A stretch of 64,000 nt of DNA from Mesorhizobium sp. ES1-4 (GTDB taxonomy: Bacteria > Pseudomonadota > Alphaproteobacteria > Rhizobiales > Rhizobiaceae), in NCBI RefSeq assembly GCF_020164745.1, contig NZ_JAIUGV010000021.1, forward strand, positions 16,146 through 80,145. Direction: 5' to 3'. The notes under the pieces are model-generated. The model was not told the origin of the DNA. It saw only the letters and a list, made by a program, of their open reading frames with translations, and ran no database searches. Positions within the stretch are counted from its first letter, which is position 1. Every line of letters begins with the position of its first letter. Shown piece after piece: positions 24,529 to 33,740 of the stretch. The position numbers were made by a program, and so were the translations under genes.

Positions 24529-26733
24529 ATGTCGGAAAAACCAGTCGATTCGCTTGATGAAAGCGAGGCGGAAGCCGAGCTGAAGCGCCTTGCGGCGGAG
24601 ATCGCCGAGCACGACCGGCGCTATCATACCGAGGATGCGCCTGTTATCACGGACGCGGAGTACGATGCGCTGCGGCGGCGCAACCTTGCCATCGAGGAGC
24701 GCTTTCCCGGGTTGGTGCGTGAGGATTCTCCCTCGCGAAGGGTCGGCGCGCCGCCGGCGGAGGGCTTCGCCAAGGTGCGCCATGCCGTGCCCATGCTCAG
24801 CCTCGCCAAGGCCTATACCGACGCAGACGTCGCCGATTTCATCGAGCGCGGCCGGCGCTTCTTCGACCGCGACAAGGACCTCGACATCGCCTTCACCGCC
24901 GAGCCGAAGATCGATGGCCTGTCGGCTTCGCTGCGTTACGAAAAGGGTGTGTTCGTGCAAGGCGCGACGCGCGGCGACGGCACTGTGGGCGAGGACATCA
25001 CCGCCAATTTGAGGACAATCGCCGACATTCCAGCGCGGTTGAAGGGTTCGGGCTGGCCCGAAACCATCGAGATTCGTGGCGAGGTCTATATGACCTACGC
25101 GGAATTCGAGGCGCTGAAGGCGCGCTCGGCAGCCGTCGGAGGCCAGGACTACGTCAATCCGCGCAACACGGCGGCCGGGTCGCTGCGCCAGAAGGATCCC
25201 TCCGTCACCGCCAGCCGCAATCTCAAATTCTTCGCCTATGCCTGGGGCTACACCACGGAAGATCCAGCCCCGACGCAATACGATTCGGTCCAGAAATTCG
25301 CCGACTGGGGGTTCAAGGTCAGCCCGCTGATGGTGCGGGCGAAGTCGGTCGAGGAACTGGTCGCGCACTACCACTTGATCGAGGAGCGGCGGTCCTCGCT
25401 GGGCTATGACATAGACGGCGTCGTCTACAAGGTCGACCAGCTGGAACTGCAGCGCCGCTGGGGTTTCGTCACCGGGGAGCCGCGCTGGGCGGTCGCGCAC
25501 AAATTCCCGGCCGAGCAGGCGATGACGACCGTGCAGAAGATCGACATCCAGGTCGGCCGAACGGGCACGCTGGCCCCGGTCGCGCGGCTTGCGCCGGTGA
25601 CGGTCGGTGGCGTCGTGGTGGAAAACGTTACCCTGCACAACGAAGACTACATCAAGGGCCTGGACAGCACCGGCCAGCCGATCCGTGACGGTATCGACGT
25701 GCGCGTCGGCGACACGGTCGTGATCCAGCGGGCAGGGGATGTCATCCCACAGATCGTCAGCGTCGTCATCGACAAGCGCCCGTCCGACGCGGTGCCTTAC
25801 GAATTTCCGCACACCTGTCCGATCTGTGGTTCGCCGGCGACGCGCGAGATCAACGAGAAGACCGGCAAGGAGGATTCGCGTCGCCGTTGCACCGGCGAGC
25901 TGATCTGCCCGGCGCAGGCCGTGGAAGGGCTGCGCCACTTCGTGTCGCGCGGCGCCCTGGATATCGAAGGCCTGGGCGCTGAGAACATCGATATCTTCTT
26001 CAATGCCGGGTTGATCAAGACAGCCGCTGACATCTTCACGCTCAGGGAGCGCCGCCCCGCCGTGACCAGGGCGCTGGCCGAGCGGCGCGAGGAGCAGGCC
26101 AGGCAGCGCGAGGCGGCGTCCGGCAAGACCCGCAAGAATGTGCGCAGCGTCGAGGACCGCAACTATGAAGGGCTCGACAAGCTGTTTGCCGCCATCGAAT
26201 CGCGCCGCGAGCCGGAGCTCGACCGCTTCATTTTCGCGCTTGGCATCCGCCATATCGGCGAAACCACGGCGGCCGTGCTGGCGCGGACATTCTCCACGAT
26301 CGAGGAGTTGATCCGCGTCGGCAAGGAGACCGCGGCGGCGGAGGATCCGCATGCCGTCTTCCCATCGATCAACGGCATTGGCGACACGGTCATCGGTGCG
26401 CTTCGCGATTTCTTCGGCAATGAGCGCAACGACGACGTGCTCGAGAATCTGCTCCAACAGATCAAGCCGAAGCCTTATATCGTCACCGTCTCGTCCGACA
26501 GCGAAGTCGCCGGCAAGACGATCGTCTTTACCGGCTCGCTGGAAAAGATGACCCGTTCCGAAGCCAAGGCGATGGCCGAACGGCTCGGCGCCAAGGTGGC
26601 CGGCTCGGTTTCGGCCAAGACCGATCTGGTCGTGGCGGGACCGGGGGCGGGCTCCAAGCTCAAGCTTGCCGGCGAACTCGGCGTCGAAGTCATCGACGAG
26701 GACACCTGGCTGCAACGGGTCGGCAAGTCGTGA
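24529..26733 (+). CDS. ligA: NAD-dependent DNA ligase LigA
   Basis: A 734-residue ligase joining nicked DNA during replication and repair. Domains in order: Ia (HDRRYHTEDAPVITDAEYD, NMN binding), adenylation with the AMP lysine in EPKIDGLSASLRYEKG, OB fold (GRTGTLAPVARLAPV), a Cys4 zinc finger (CPICGSPA then CTGELICPAQ), helix-hairpin-helix repeats and a C-terminal BRCT domain (GKTIVFTGSLEKMTRSEA). About 40 extra residues near 500-545, rich in Arg/Glu/Ala, sit inside the HhH region. ATG 24529 has AAGGA about 9 nt upstream; an earlier in-frame ATG at 24499 is less likely. The stop overlaps the next gene. Confidence 0.96.
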   Translation: MSEKPVDSLDESEAEAELKRLAAEIAEHDRRYHTEDAPVITDAEYDALRRRNLAIEERFPGLVREDSPSRRVGAPPAEGFAKVRHAVPMLSLAKAYTDADVADFIERGRRFFDRDKDLDIAFTAEPKIDGLSASLRYEKGVFVQGATRGDGTVGEDITANLRTIADIPARLKGSGWPETIEIRGEVYMTYAEFEALKARSAAVGGQDYVNPRNTAAGSLRQKDPSVTASRNLKFFAYAWGYTTEDPAPTQYDSVQKFADWGFKVSPLMVRAKSVEELVAHYHLIEERRSSLGYDIDGVVYKVDQLELQRRWGFVTGEPRWAVAHKFPAEQAMTTVQKIDIQVGRTGTLAPVARLAPVTVGGVVVENVTLHNEDYIKGLDSTGQPIRDGIDVRVGDTVVIQRAGDVIPQIVSVVIDKRPSDAVPYEFPHTCPICGSPATREINEKTGKEDSRRRCTGELICPAQAVEGLRHFVSRGALDIEGLGAENIDIFFNAGLIKTAADIFTLRERRPAVTRALAERREEQARQREAASGKTRKNVRSVEDRNYEGLDKLFAAIESRREPELDRFIFALGIRHIGETTAAVLARTFSTIEELIRVGKETAAAEDPHAVFPSINGIGDTVIGALRDFFGNERNDDVLENLLQQIKPKPYIVTVSSDSEVAGKTIVFTGSLEKMTRSEAKAMAERLGAKVAGSVSAKTDLVVAGPGAGSKLKLAGELGVEVIDEDTWLQRVGKS

Positions 26734-27425
26734 CTGGCGAAGCGTTCAAAGGATTCGGCCCCAAGGCCATTCCGTTCCTGAAGGCGCTCGATTTCCACCA
26801 GAGCCGGGAGTGGTTCCTGGAGAACCGCGACCTGTTCGAGAAGGAATTGCGCGACCCGCTGGGCGATCTCGTCGACACCCTCACGCTGCGTTTTGCGCAA
26901 GCCGGCCTCGGCCTGCGTGGCGATCGCAGGAAGTCGCTGTTCCGCATCAATCGCGACGTACGCTTCGCCAAGGACAAGCGGCCGTACAACCGGCATCTCT
27001 CCGCGATCCTGTCGCCGGACGGCAGCAAGGCGGTGCAGGGCGTCTTCTATGTCCATATCGGGCTGGAGGGTTGCTTTGCCGGGGTCGCCTGGTGGCAGCC
27101 GGAGCCGGCACTGCTGTTGTCGATGCGCCGGGCCATCGAGACATGGCCCGAGAGGTTTCGCGCCATGGTGAAGGTGTTGAACAAGAATGGCCTCGAACTT
27201 GATGCCGAAGGCGGCATGAAACGCACGCCGCGCGGCTTCGAACACGTCGTGGACAAAGATCTTGTCGCTGCCATCCGCAGCCGGCATTTCGCCGTTCGCC
27301 ACGTCATCGATCCGGCTGGTATCCACGGGCCGGAACTGGTCGAGGAACTCGTCGATTTCACCCTGCGCGCCAAGCCGCTGCTCGACTGGGGCAGGGCGAT
27401 CGAAGGCAAGACAGCGAAGGACTGA
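26730..27425 (+). CDS. DUF2461 family protein
   Basis: A 231-residue protein starting at GTG 26730, overlapping the ligA stop (GTGA), so it is probably translated with ligA. The N-terminus FKGFGPKAIPFLKALDFHQSREWF, the middle SLFRINRDVRFAKDKRPYN and GVFYVHIGLEG match the DUF2461/TIGR02453 family, which has no proven function. No signal peptide or membrane segment is seen. Its coupling to ligA is suggestive only. Confidence 0.8.
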   Translation: MTGEAFKGFGPKAIPFLKALDFHQSREWFLENRDLFEKELRDPLGDLVDTLTLRFAQAGLGLRGDRRKSLFRINRDVRFAKDKRPYNRHLSAILSPDGSKAVQGVFYVHIGLEGCFAGVAWWQPEPALLLSMRRAIETWPERFRAMVKVLNKNGLELDAEGGMKRTPRGFEHVVDKDLVAAIRSRHFAVRHVIDPAGIHGPELVEELVDFTLRAKPLLDWGRAIEGKTAKD

Positions 27426-27535
27426 GATTCCACGCAAGCGCGACGACGATCATTTCCGCTGATCGTTTGGCTCAAGCGAATTCGTGTGACACGGCAAGCC
27501 ACGCCACCTAAATACCGCCACTCCCTATGTTGTCG

Positions 27536-27582
27536 TGCGTGTCGTTGTCCCAAAACCGCTACGCACTTTTGGGCAACATGCA
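27536..27582. repeat. Short palindromic intergenic repeat, copy C (upstream of azlC)
   Basis: Starts TGCGTGTCGTTGTCCCAAAA and ends GCACTTTTGGGCAACATGCA. It matches the reverse complement of copy A closely and copy B moderately. It ends 13 bp before the azlC start, and the azlC ribosome site (CCAGGAG) begins immediately after it. Confidence 0.8.
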
Positions 27583-27595
27583 CCAGGAGTGGCCG

Positions 27596-28321
27596 ATGGC
27601 GACGGACGTGATTTCAGAGAGCGGCGGCAAAAGCGATTTCTGGCAGGGTGTGCGGCTCTCCATGCCGGTCGTGGTGGCGTCGGCGCCGTTCGCGGTGCTG
27701 TTCGGGGCGCTTGCCGTGGACCAGGGCTTCACGGTCTTCGAAGCCTTCCTGATGAGCGCATTGGTGTTCGGCGGTGCCAGCCAGATGGTCGGCATCCAGC
27801 TGTTCGGCCAGCATGTCGCGCCTTGGCTGATCGTGCTGTCGATCTTCGCCGTCAACTTCCGCCATGTGCTCTATTCCGCCGGCATCGGCCGGCGCATCGC
27901 GCACTGGCCTGTCCTCAGCCAAGCCCTCGGCTATTTCATCCTCACCGATCCGCAATACGCCGTGGCCGAAGCGCGGGCGCAATCCGGGCAGACCGTCGGC
28001 TTCGCCTGGTATCTGGGGCTCGGCCTGCCGGTCTATGTGTTCTGGATCGTCGAAAGCGCGCTCGGCGCGCTGTTCGGCAAGCTCATCCCCAACGCGCATG
28101 CGCTGGGCATCGATTTCCTGCTGCCGATCTATTTCCTCGGCCTCGTGATGGGCTTCCGCAAGCGTCCGCTGTGGCTGCCGGTCGTCGTTGCCAGTGCGTG
28201 CGCGTCGATCATCGCCTACAAGACGGTCGGCTCGCCCTGGCATGTCTCGATCGGCGCCGTCGCCGGCGTGCTGCTTGCCGTCATCCTGCCGCCACATCAT
28301 AGCGGCGTGGAGACAAGGTGA
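27596..28321 (+). CDS. azlC: AzlC family branched-chain amino acid exporter, large subunit
   Basis: A 241-residue membrane protein with about six or seven hydrophobic segments. VVASAPFAVLFGALAVDQGF, GGASQMVGIQLFG and FAVNFRHVLYSAGIG are typical of AzlC. With AzlD it exports branched-chain amino acids (shown for Bacillus azlCD and E. coli YgaZH). ATG 27596 follows CCAGGAG by 8 nt; the upstream in-frame ATG at 27527 would translate the palindromic repeat and is rejected. The stop overlaps the azlD start region. Confidence 0.88.
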   Translation: MATDVISESGGKSDFWQGVRLSMPVVVASAPFAVLFGALAVDQGFTVFEAFLMSALVFGGASQMVGIQLFGQHVAPWLIVLSIFAVNFRHVLYSAGIGRRIAHWPVLSQALGYFILTDPQYAVAEARAQSGQTVGFAWYLGLGLPVYVFWIVESALGALFGKLIPNAHALGIDFLLPIYFLGLVMGFRKRPLWLPVVVASACASIIAYKTVGSPWHVSIGAVAGVLLAVILPPHHSGVETR

Positions 28322-28617
28322 TGAGCACCACATTCTGGATCATCATCGCCGGCGCGATCGCCACCTATCTCACGCGCATCGGCGGCCATCTGGTCATCTC
28401 CCGCTTCGACAACATCCATCCGCGTGTCGAGGCCGGCCTCAATGCCGTGCCGGCAGCGGTGCTGACGACACTGGTGGCACCGGAGCTGCTGCATGCCGGA
28501 CCGGCGGAATGGGCCGCGCTGGTGGTTACCGCCGCCGTTTCGCTGCGCGGCGGGCTGATGGCGATGTTTCTGGCGGGCGCGGCGGTGTTGATCCTCGCGC
28601 GGCAGTTTGTCGGATAG
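28321..28617 (+). CDS. azlD: AzlD family branched-chain amino acid exporter, small subunit
   Basis: A 98-residue, four-segment membrane protein starting MSTTFWIIIAGAIATYLTR. The TYLTRIGG segment and VPAAVLTTLVAPELL are typical of AzlD/YgaH. A GTG at 28318 is an alternative start one codon upstream. It overlaps the azlC stop and must be co-transcribed. The small subunit is required for export in the characterised pairs. Confidence 0.85.
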   Translation: MSTTFWIIIAGAIATYLTRIGGHLVISRFDNIHPRVEAGLNAVPAAVLTTLVAPELLHAGPAEWAALVVTAAVSLRGGLMAMFLAGAAVLILARQFVG

Positions 28618-28680
28618 GGCGTATCGATATTCAGGTGATGACGGCCTGCAAACGGCGGCTTCCTGCGCTTCCGGTGCTCA

Positions 28681-28696
28681 CGTACGAAAAAGTACG
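28681..28696. terminator. Hairpin between azlD and the aminopeptidase gene
   Basis: CGTAC-GAAAAA-GTACG lies between the convergent azlD and pepP-like genes, flanked by imperfectly paired GGTGCTCA and GCTCCGCTCC. It is well placed as a bidirectional terminator but lacks a T-run; it may instead be part of a dispersed repeat. Confidence 0.35.
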
Positions 28697-28775
28697 CTCC
28701 GCTCCGGTTCTCGGAACCCCCCGTTTTCGGCTCGTCCTGACCTGAATCTCGACACGCCCTCAGCGCTTCGGAAAA

Positions 28776-30620
28776 TCAAATCTTCGCGTCGTGCGGCAGC
28801 GGCGCGGTCGCCTTTTCCAGCCAGGCCAGCGTTTCGCCGTCGAGCATCGGGCCGATTTCCGCCAGCACGCGGGCGTGGTAGGCGTCGAGCCAGTGCAATT
28901 CGTCACGCGTCAGCAGATCGCTGCGCACCAGCCTGACGTCGATCGGGGCGAGCGTCAGCGTCTCGAAGCCATGCATGGCGATGTCGCCGCCCTGGATCTG
29001 TTCGGCCGGCGTCACCAGGATGAGGTTCTCGATGCGGATGCCGTAGGCGCCTTCCTTGTAATAGCCGGGCTCGTTGGACAGCATCATGCCTTCGAGCAGC
29101 TTTTCGGTGCCGGTGCGTGCGATGCGCTGTGGGCCCTCATGCACGGCCAGATACGAGCCGACGCCATGGCCGGTGCCATGGGCGAAGTCGCAGCCATGCT
29201 TCCACAGCGCCATGCGGGCGACGGCGTCGATTTCCGAGCCCCGCGTGCCGGCGGGAAAGCGCAGCGTCGAAATGCCGATCATGCCTTTCAGCACCAAGGT
29301 GAAGCGCTCGCGCATTTCCTGCGTCGGCTGGCCGATCGGCACGGTGCGGGTGATGTCTGTCGTGCCGTCCTGATATTGCGCGCCGGAGTCGAGCAGGAAC
29401 AGTTCGCCGTCCGCAAGCTTGCGGCTGGTGGCGCGCGAGACGCGGTAATGCATGATCGCGCCGTTCGGGCCGGCGCCGGAAATGGTGTCGAAGGAGATGT
29501 CCCGCAGCGGCATCTGGGTTTCCTCGCCGGTCTGCCGACGGGTCTCTTCCAGCCTGGTGACGACCGCGATCTCGTCGAGGGAGCCGGGTTTCTGGCGCTC
29601 CAGCCAGCACAGGAGCTTCGCCACCGCCGCGCCGTCGCGGCGATGCGCGGCGCGCGAGCCGTTGATCTCGGCCTGGTTTTTGGTGGCGCGCGGGATGCGG
29701 GCAGGGTCGGGTGCGGCAATCACCGTGCCGCCATTGTCCTCGATCAGCATGCGCAGCCGGTCGGCCGCGAGCACCGGATCGAGCGCGATCCTGGCGCCGC
29801 CCTTGGCAAGGGCCGCGATCGCGGCTTCGAATTCGGCGGGCTCATGCAGATCGGCGAGCTGCGTGAGATAAGCCGCGACCTGGCGCGAGAATTTGCGCTT
29901 GTCCATGAACAGCTGGTGCGATCCGTCGGCGGCGAGGATGGCGAAGCCGAGCGCCAGCGGCGTATGCGGCACGTCGCCGCCACGGATATTGAAGGCCCAG
30001 GCAATGGAGGATGGGTCGGTCAGCACCGCGTGCGTGGCGCCGTCCTTGCCGATCACCACCGCCAGCCGAGCCAGCTTGTCCTTGGCGAGTTCGCCGGCAA
30101 AGCCGATCGGGTGAAGCTCGACCGGAGTCACGGGTGCGGCGGGCTGATCCTTCCAGATGATGTCGATCGGGTTCCGGTCGAGCGGCACAAGCACCGCGCC
30201 GGTCTTGTCGGCGGAGGCCTGCAGCGCCTTGACCTCGCCGATCGTGTGCAGCCAGGGATCGAAGCCCAGCCGCGCGCCCTTGCCGATATTCTCGCGGAGC
30301 CAGACGGCGGGCGGGTTGTCGACCAGGCTTTCAATCGAAAAGACGTCGAGGTCGACCTCATTGCGCACCTGCAGCGTGTAGCGCCCGTCGACAAAGACGA
30401 AGGCGCGGTCGCGCAGCACGATGGCGACACCGGCCGAACCGCTGAAGCCGGTCAGCCATTTCAGCCGTGCCGAGCGGTCGGCCACATATTCGCCCTGATG
30501 CTCGTCGGCGCGCGGAACGATGAAGCCATCGAGACCATTCGCGCCCAGCCACTGGCGCAGCAGTGCCACGCGCGGCTTGCCGACCGCCGGGTCGCCCGCT
30601 GAATCGAAGGTCTGGAACAT
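28776..30620 (-). CDS. Aminopeptidase P family metallopeptidase (Xaa-Pro aminopeptidase)
   Basis: A 614-residue M24B peptidase that removes N-terminal residues before proline. Two creatinase-like N-terminal domains (WLGANGLDGFIVPRADEHQ) precede the pita-bread domain. Metal ligands are visible in DSGAQYQDGTTDITRT (two Asp), GTGHGVGSYLAVHEG (His), NEPGYYKEG (Glu) and IRIENLILV (Glu). The length matches the long eukaryotic-type aminopeptidase P1 branch common in Rhizobiales. The start at 30620 (MFQTFDSAGDP) was chosen because an extension to 30791 has no homology-like content. It lies 198 bp downstream of prmA. Confidence 0.93.
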   Translation of the reverse strand: MFQTFDSAGDPAVGKPRVALLRQWLGANGLDGFIVPRADEHQGEYVADRSARLKWLTGFSGSAGVAIVLRDRAFVFVDGRYTLQVRNEVDLDVFSIESLVDNPPAVWLRENIGKGARLGFDPWLHTIGEVKALQASADKTGAVLVPLDRNPIDIIWKDQPAAPVTPVELHPIGFAGELAKDKLARLAVVIGKDGATHAVLTDPSSIAWAFNIRGGDVPHTPLALGFAILAADGSHQLFMDKRKFSRQVAAYLTQLADLHEPAEFEAAIAALAKGGARIALDPVLAADRLRMLIEDNGGTVIAAPDPARIPRATKNQAEINGSRAAHRRDGAAVAKLLCWLERQKPGSLDEIAVVTRLEETRRQTGEETQMPLRDISFDTISGAGPNGAIMHYRVSRATSRKLADGELFLLDSGAQYQDGTTDITRTVPIGQPTQEMRERFTLVLKGMIGISTLRFPAGTRGSEIDAVARMALWKHGCDFAHGTGHGVGSYLAVHEGPQRIARTGTEKLLEGMMLSNEPGYYKEGAYGIRIENLILVTPAEQIQGGDIAMHGFETLTLAPIDVRLVRSDLLTRDELHWLDAYHARVLAEIGPMLDGETLAWLEKATAPLPHDAKI

Positions 30621-30818
30621 TGTGGGCCTCCTTGGTCTTCGCGACCGTAATCCATGGACAGGGAAAGCGGAATCGATTTCCAGCCGGCGCAAACTGCTAC
30701 AGTGTCGCCCGGGTGACAACCAAATGAAGCTGGTCCAGCCGTGGGAGCGTCGCCGGCATTCTCTTGGCGATACCGCATTGCCGACCCGCATCGAGGACCG
30801 GCAATGGCACTGTCGGCC

Positions 30819-31691
30819 TCAATGCTTGAGGTGGATCGTCACCCAGCCCTCACGGTGCAAGGTGCGCACATGGCGGAAGTTCTGGCCGACATAAGCCGAG
30901 ATCACCGCGTCGCGCTGGCGATCGAGGATGCCCGACAGCACGATCGAGCCGCCAAGCGCAATGTGCCGCGCCATTTGCGGTGCCAGCCGCATCAGCGGCC
31001 GCGCCAATATGTTGGCCACGATGAGGTCGAAGGGCGCGCGCCTGGCAAAGATCGGGTGGTGAAAGCCCGGCGCGGTCACCGTCTCGATGAGCGCCTTGAC
31101 GTGGTTGAGCCTCGCATTGGCGGCGGCGACCCTGACGGCCACCGGATCGATGTCGGTGGCCAGCACCGGAATATGCGCCAGCTTGGCGACGGCGATCGCC
31201 AGCACGGCGCTGCCGGTGCCGAGGTCAAGCGCGTTGCGCGGGTGCTCGCGCCGCACGACTGTCTCCAGCATTTCGAGGCAGCCGGCAGTGGTGCCGTGAT
31301 GGCCAGTGCCGAAGGCAAGGCCCGCCTCGATTTCGATGGCGAGTTCGCCGTTGTGGCGTTTCCGGCTGTCATGCGCGCCATGGACGAAAAACCGGCCGGC
31401 GCGCACCGGCTTCAGGCCTTCCAGGGAACGTGCCACCCAGTCGATGTCGGGCAGCGCTTCGCGCTCGACCGGCCTCGACAGAGCGAGACCGGCGAGAATA
31501 CCCGTCAACCGCGCTTCGACCGCGTCGACGTCGCCTTCGGCGTAGAGCGAAACCTCGTGGATGTCGGCGTCTTCATCGATCTCCAGCACGGCAACCGGCA
31601 GGCCTTCATCCTCGAAGGCCGTTCCGAGCGCCGCGAAAATGCGTTCCGCCTCGATCTTTCCGGTGGTGAAATGGAGTCGGGTCTGGGTCAT
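30819..31691 (-). CDS. prmA: Ribosomal protein L11 methyltransferase PrmA
   Basis: A 290-residue SAM-dependent enzyme that trimethylates ribosomal protein L11. The C-terminal methyltransferase domain shows GLAFGTGHHGTTAGCLEML, NALDLGTGSAVLAIAVAKL (SAM loop) and FDLIVANILARPL (the NPPY-like NIL motif of PrmA). The N-terminal domain that recognises L11 covers roughly residues 1-110. Length is typical. It begins 11 bp after the SCO1 gene on the same strand, so the two are probably co-transcribed. Confidence 0.93.
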   Translation of the reverse strand: MTQTRLHFTTGKIEAERIFAALGTAFEDEGLPVAVLEIDEDADIHEVSLYAEGDVDAVEARLTGILAGLALSRPVEREALPDIDWVARSLEGLKPVRAGRFFVHGAHDSRKRHNGELAIEIEAGLAFGTGHHGTTAGCLEMLETVVRREHPRNALDLGTGSAVLAIAVAKLAHIPVLATDIDPVAVRVAAANARLNHVKALIETVTAPGFHHPIFARRAPFDLIVANILARPLMRLAPQMARHIALGGSIVLSGILDRQRDAVISAYVGQNFRHVRTLHREGWVTIHLKH

Positions 31692-31702
31692 GCGAATTTC
31701 TG

Positions 31703-32281
31703 TCAGCCCTTCGCGGCAAGGCGCTTCAGCTTCTCCACCGCGGTGCTGGCATTCTCGCCGTAGGCGATCGTGCCCGCGAAGTCGCCCTTGGCATCGAGCA
31801 GCAGCACCGAGGCGGTGTGGTCCATGGTGTAATCACCGTCGCCGGTGTCGACCTTTTTCCAGTAGATACCGAACGCCTTGGCCATGGCATGGACCTTGTC
31901 CGGATCGCCTGATATGCCCGTGATGCGATCGGAGAAATTGCTGACATAGGCATTCATGACCTGCGGCGTGTCACGCTCCGGATCGACCGAGACGAAATAG
32001 GCATGCAGGTTCTTGCCGTCGTCACCGAGCGTCTTCAGCCACCCGGCGAGTTCGAACAGCGTTGTCGGGCAGACCTCCGGGCAATGGGTGAAACCGAAGA
32101 AGACGACGCTGGGCTGGCCCCGGAAAGCGGCCTCGGTGATCGGTGCGCCTTTCTGGTCGACCAGGGTGAACGGAGCGCCGAACGGCTCGCCGCCATAGTG
32201 GCCGCGATACCAGTCGAAGGTCAGCCAGCCGATGCCGGCCACCATCAGGATGAGAATGCCGACCAGGATAGAACGCATCAT
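31703..32281 (-). CDS. SCO1/SenC family copper chaperone for cytochrome oxidase
   Basis: A 192-residue thioredoxin-fold protein with a single N-terminal membrane anchor (about residues 4-22). The copper-binding pair is in THCPEVCPTT (CxxxC) and the distal His in YTMDHTASVLL, the full SCO1 ligand set. Such proteins deliver copper to the CuA site of cytochrome c oxidase on the periplasmic side. The start has two consecutive Met codons (32281 and 32278). It is first in the presumed SCO1-prmA unit and divergent from the CreA-like gene. Confidence 0.9.
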   Translation of the reverse strand: MMRSILVGILILMVAGIGWLTFDWYRGHYGGEPFGAPFTLVDQKGAPITEAAFRGQPSVVFFGFTHCPEVCPTTLFELAGWLKTLGDDGKNLHAYFVSVDPERDTPQVMNAYVSNFSDRITGISGDPDKVHAMAKAFGIYWKKVDTGDGDYTMDHTASVLLLDAKGDFAGTIAYGENASTAVEKLKRLAAKG

Positions 32282-32479
32282 AAGAAATATCCGTCTGTAG
32301 CGTCATGGCGCGCTCCGACCAAATCCGTGCGCCCCCTTGTTCGGCCACAGTCTTAGCGGTTCGGCCCCGCGCAGGCAAAGTGCCGCGTTGCCGCAACCGC
32401 TGCGATGTTGACGCATCCGCTTGCAAAGCCGCACAGTCCGCCCCACCTGAAACCGGCAACTCGGACCGAGGAGGCTTCT

Positions 32480-33013
32480 TTGCTCGAATTGATTGGGCTC
32501 GACCGGATTGGGCGAAAACGGGCTGGGCGTAAACTGATCTGCGGCGCGTTTGCCGCCTGCGTCATGTTTGGCGCCGGTAGCGCCGTCGCCGAGGAAGTCG
32601 GCAAGGTCGGTGTCGACTGGGTCGGCAACGACATCATGATCGATGCGATCAAGGATCCCAAGGTCGATGGGGTGACCTGCCATGTCGCCTATTTCGACCG
32701 CAGCATCATCGACCGCCTGCACAAGGGTAACTGGTTCGAGGATCCCAGCGATTCCTCGATCTCGTGCCGCCAGACAGGCCCAATCACCATCGGCGACATC
32801 GACATGAGCGAGTCCGGCGAGGAGGTGTTCAAGCAAGGCCTCAGCCTGATCTGGAAGAAGCAGGTGGTGAACCGCATCTATGACAAGAAGAACGAGACGC
32901 TGATCTATCTGTCGCACTCGCGCCAGGTGCAGAACGGCTCGGCCAAGATGTCGGTTACGACGGTGCCGCTCTACGGCCAGAGCGTGGTGTGGAGCAACAG
33001 CAAGCCGAAATAG
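32480..33013 (+). CDS. CreA family periplasmic protein
   Basis: From TTG 32480, preceded by GAGGAGG at 32468-32474, a 177-residue protein with a signal peptide ending near GAGSAVAEE. The mature part has EEVGKVGVDWVGNDIMIDAI, GVTCHVAYFDR and SSISCRQTGPI, which match the CreA family (secreted, function unknown). Two cysteines could pair. ATG 32405 in the same frame is an alternative but lacks a ribosome site and adds a Pro/His-rich tail. The gene is divergent from SCO1. Confidence 0.8.
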   Translation: MLELIGLDRIGRKRAGRKLICGAFAACVMFGAGSAVAEEVGKVGVDWVGNDIMIDAIKDPKVDGVTCHVAYFDRSIIDRLHKGNWFEDPSDSSISCRQTGPITIGDIDMSESGEEVFKQGLSLIWKKQVVNRIYDKKNETLIYLSHSRQVQNGSAKMSVTTVPLYGQSVVWSNSKPK

Positions 33014-33098
33014 GCTGGCTGAACTCTTCCCGGTGCCGCTCTGATGGATGATCGGCCCCGGCTTGCGGGACCAATCGCTCTGACGTAAAGCCGCCGGC

Positions 33099-33740
33099 AT
33101 GGACCGTTCCGAAGATCTCGTTGCGAAAGACCCTGAGCCGCGCATCCATCCAACCGCGGAGATGAAGGGCTGCAGGCTTGGCCGATACGCCGCGATCGGC
33201 GAACGTGTCGTGCTGCGCGAGGTCGTTGTCGGCGATTTCTCCTATTTCGAACGCCATGCCGAGGCGATCTATACGACGATCGGAAAATTTTGCTCCATCG
33301 CCGCCAACAGCCGCATCAATGCGCTGGAGCATCCGATCGAGCGGCTGACACAGCACAAGGTCAGCTACCGGCCGAACGAATATTTCCGCTGGCTGGGCGT
33401 CGATGCCGCATTCCGCGAGCGGCGGCGGTCGAAGGCCGTGACCATCGGCCATGATGTCTGGATCGGCCACGGCGCGGTCATCTTGCCCGGCATCGCCATC
33501 GGCAATGGCGCGGTTATCGGCGCCAATGCGGTGGTGACGCGGAACGTACCGTCCTACACCATCGTCGCCGGCGTGCCGGCGGCGCCGCTCAGGCCGCGCT
33601 TCCCCCAGGCCGTCGCCGCTCGGATCGAGGCTCTCGCCTGGTGGGACTGGCCGGTGGAGAAACTCGCCAGGGCAGTTCCCGACATGCAGGCGCTGCCGAT
33701 AGAGGCCTTCCTCGATCGCTGGGAAAACGACGCCGTTTAA
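33099..33740 (+). CDS. Hexapeptide-repeat acetyltransferase (TIGR03308-like, xenobiotic/phosphonate type)
   Basis: A 213-residue left-handed beta-helix protein. HPTAEMKGCRLGRYAAIGERV and the KFCSIAANSRINALEHPIER segment, then VTIGHDVWIGHGAVILPGI with hexapeptide repeats and IVAGVPAAPLRPRFP, resemble the transferase family found in phosphonate operons and also annotated as chloramphenicol acetyltransferase-like. The His in INALEHPIER is the likely catalytic base by family analogy. No phn gene is adjacent, so the substrate is unknown. The ribosome site is weak. Confidence 0.8.
   Translation: MDRSEDLVAKDPEPRIHPTAEMKGCRLGRYAAIGERVVLREVVVGDFSYFERHAEAIYTTIGKFCSIAANSRINALEHPIERLTQHKVSYRPNEYFRWLGVDAAFRERRRSKAVTIGHDVWIGHGAVILPGIAIGNGAVIGANAVVTRNVPSYTIVAGVPAAPLRPRFPQAVAARIEALAWWDWPVEKLARAVPDMQALPIEAFLDRWENDAV

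Noticed and set aside
28791..30602. A 603-codon plus-strand frame opposite the aminopeptidase P gene
   Set aside because: Antisense shadow; the minus-strand product has all five metal ligands.
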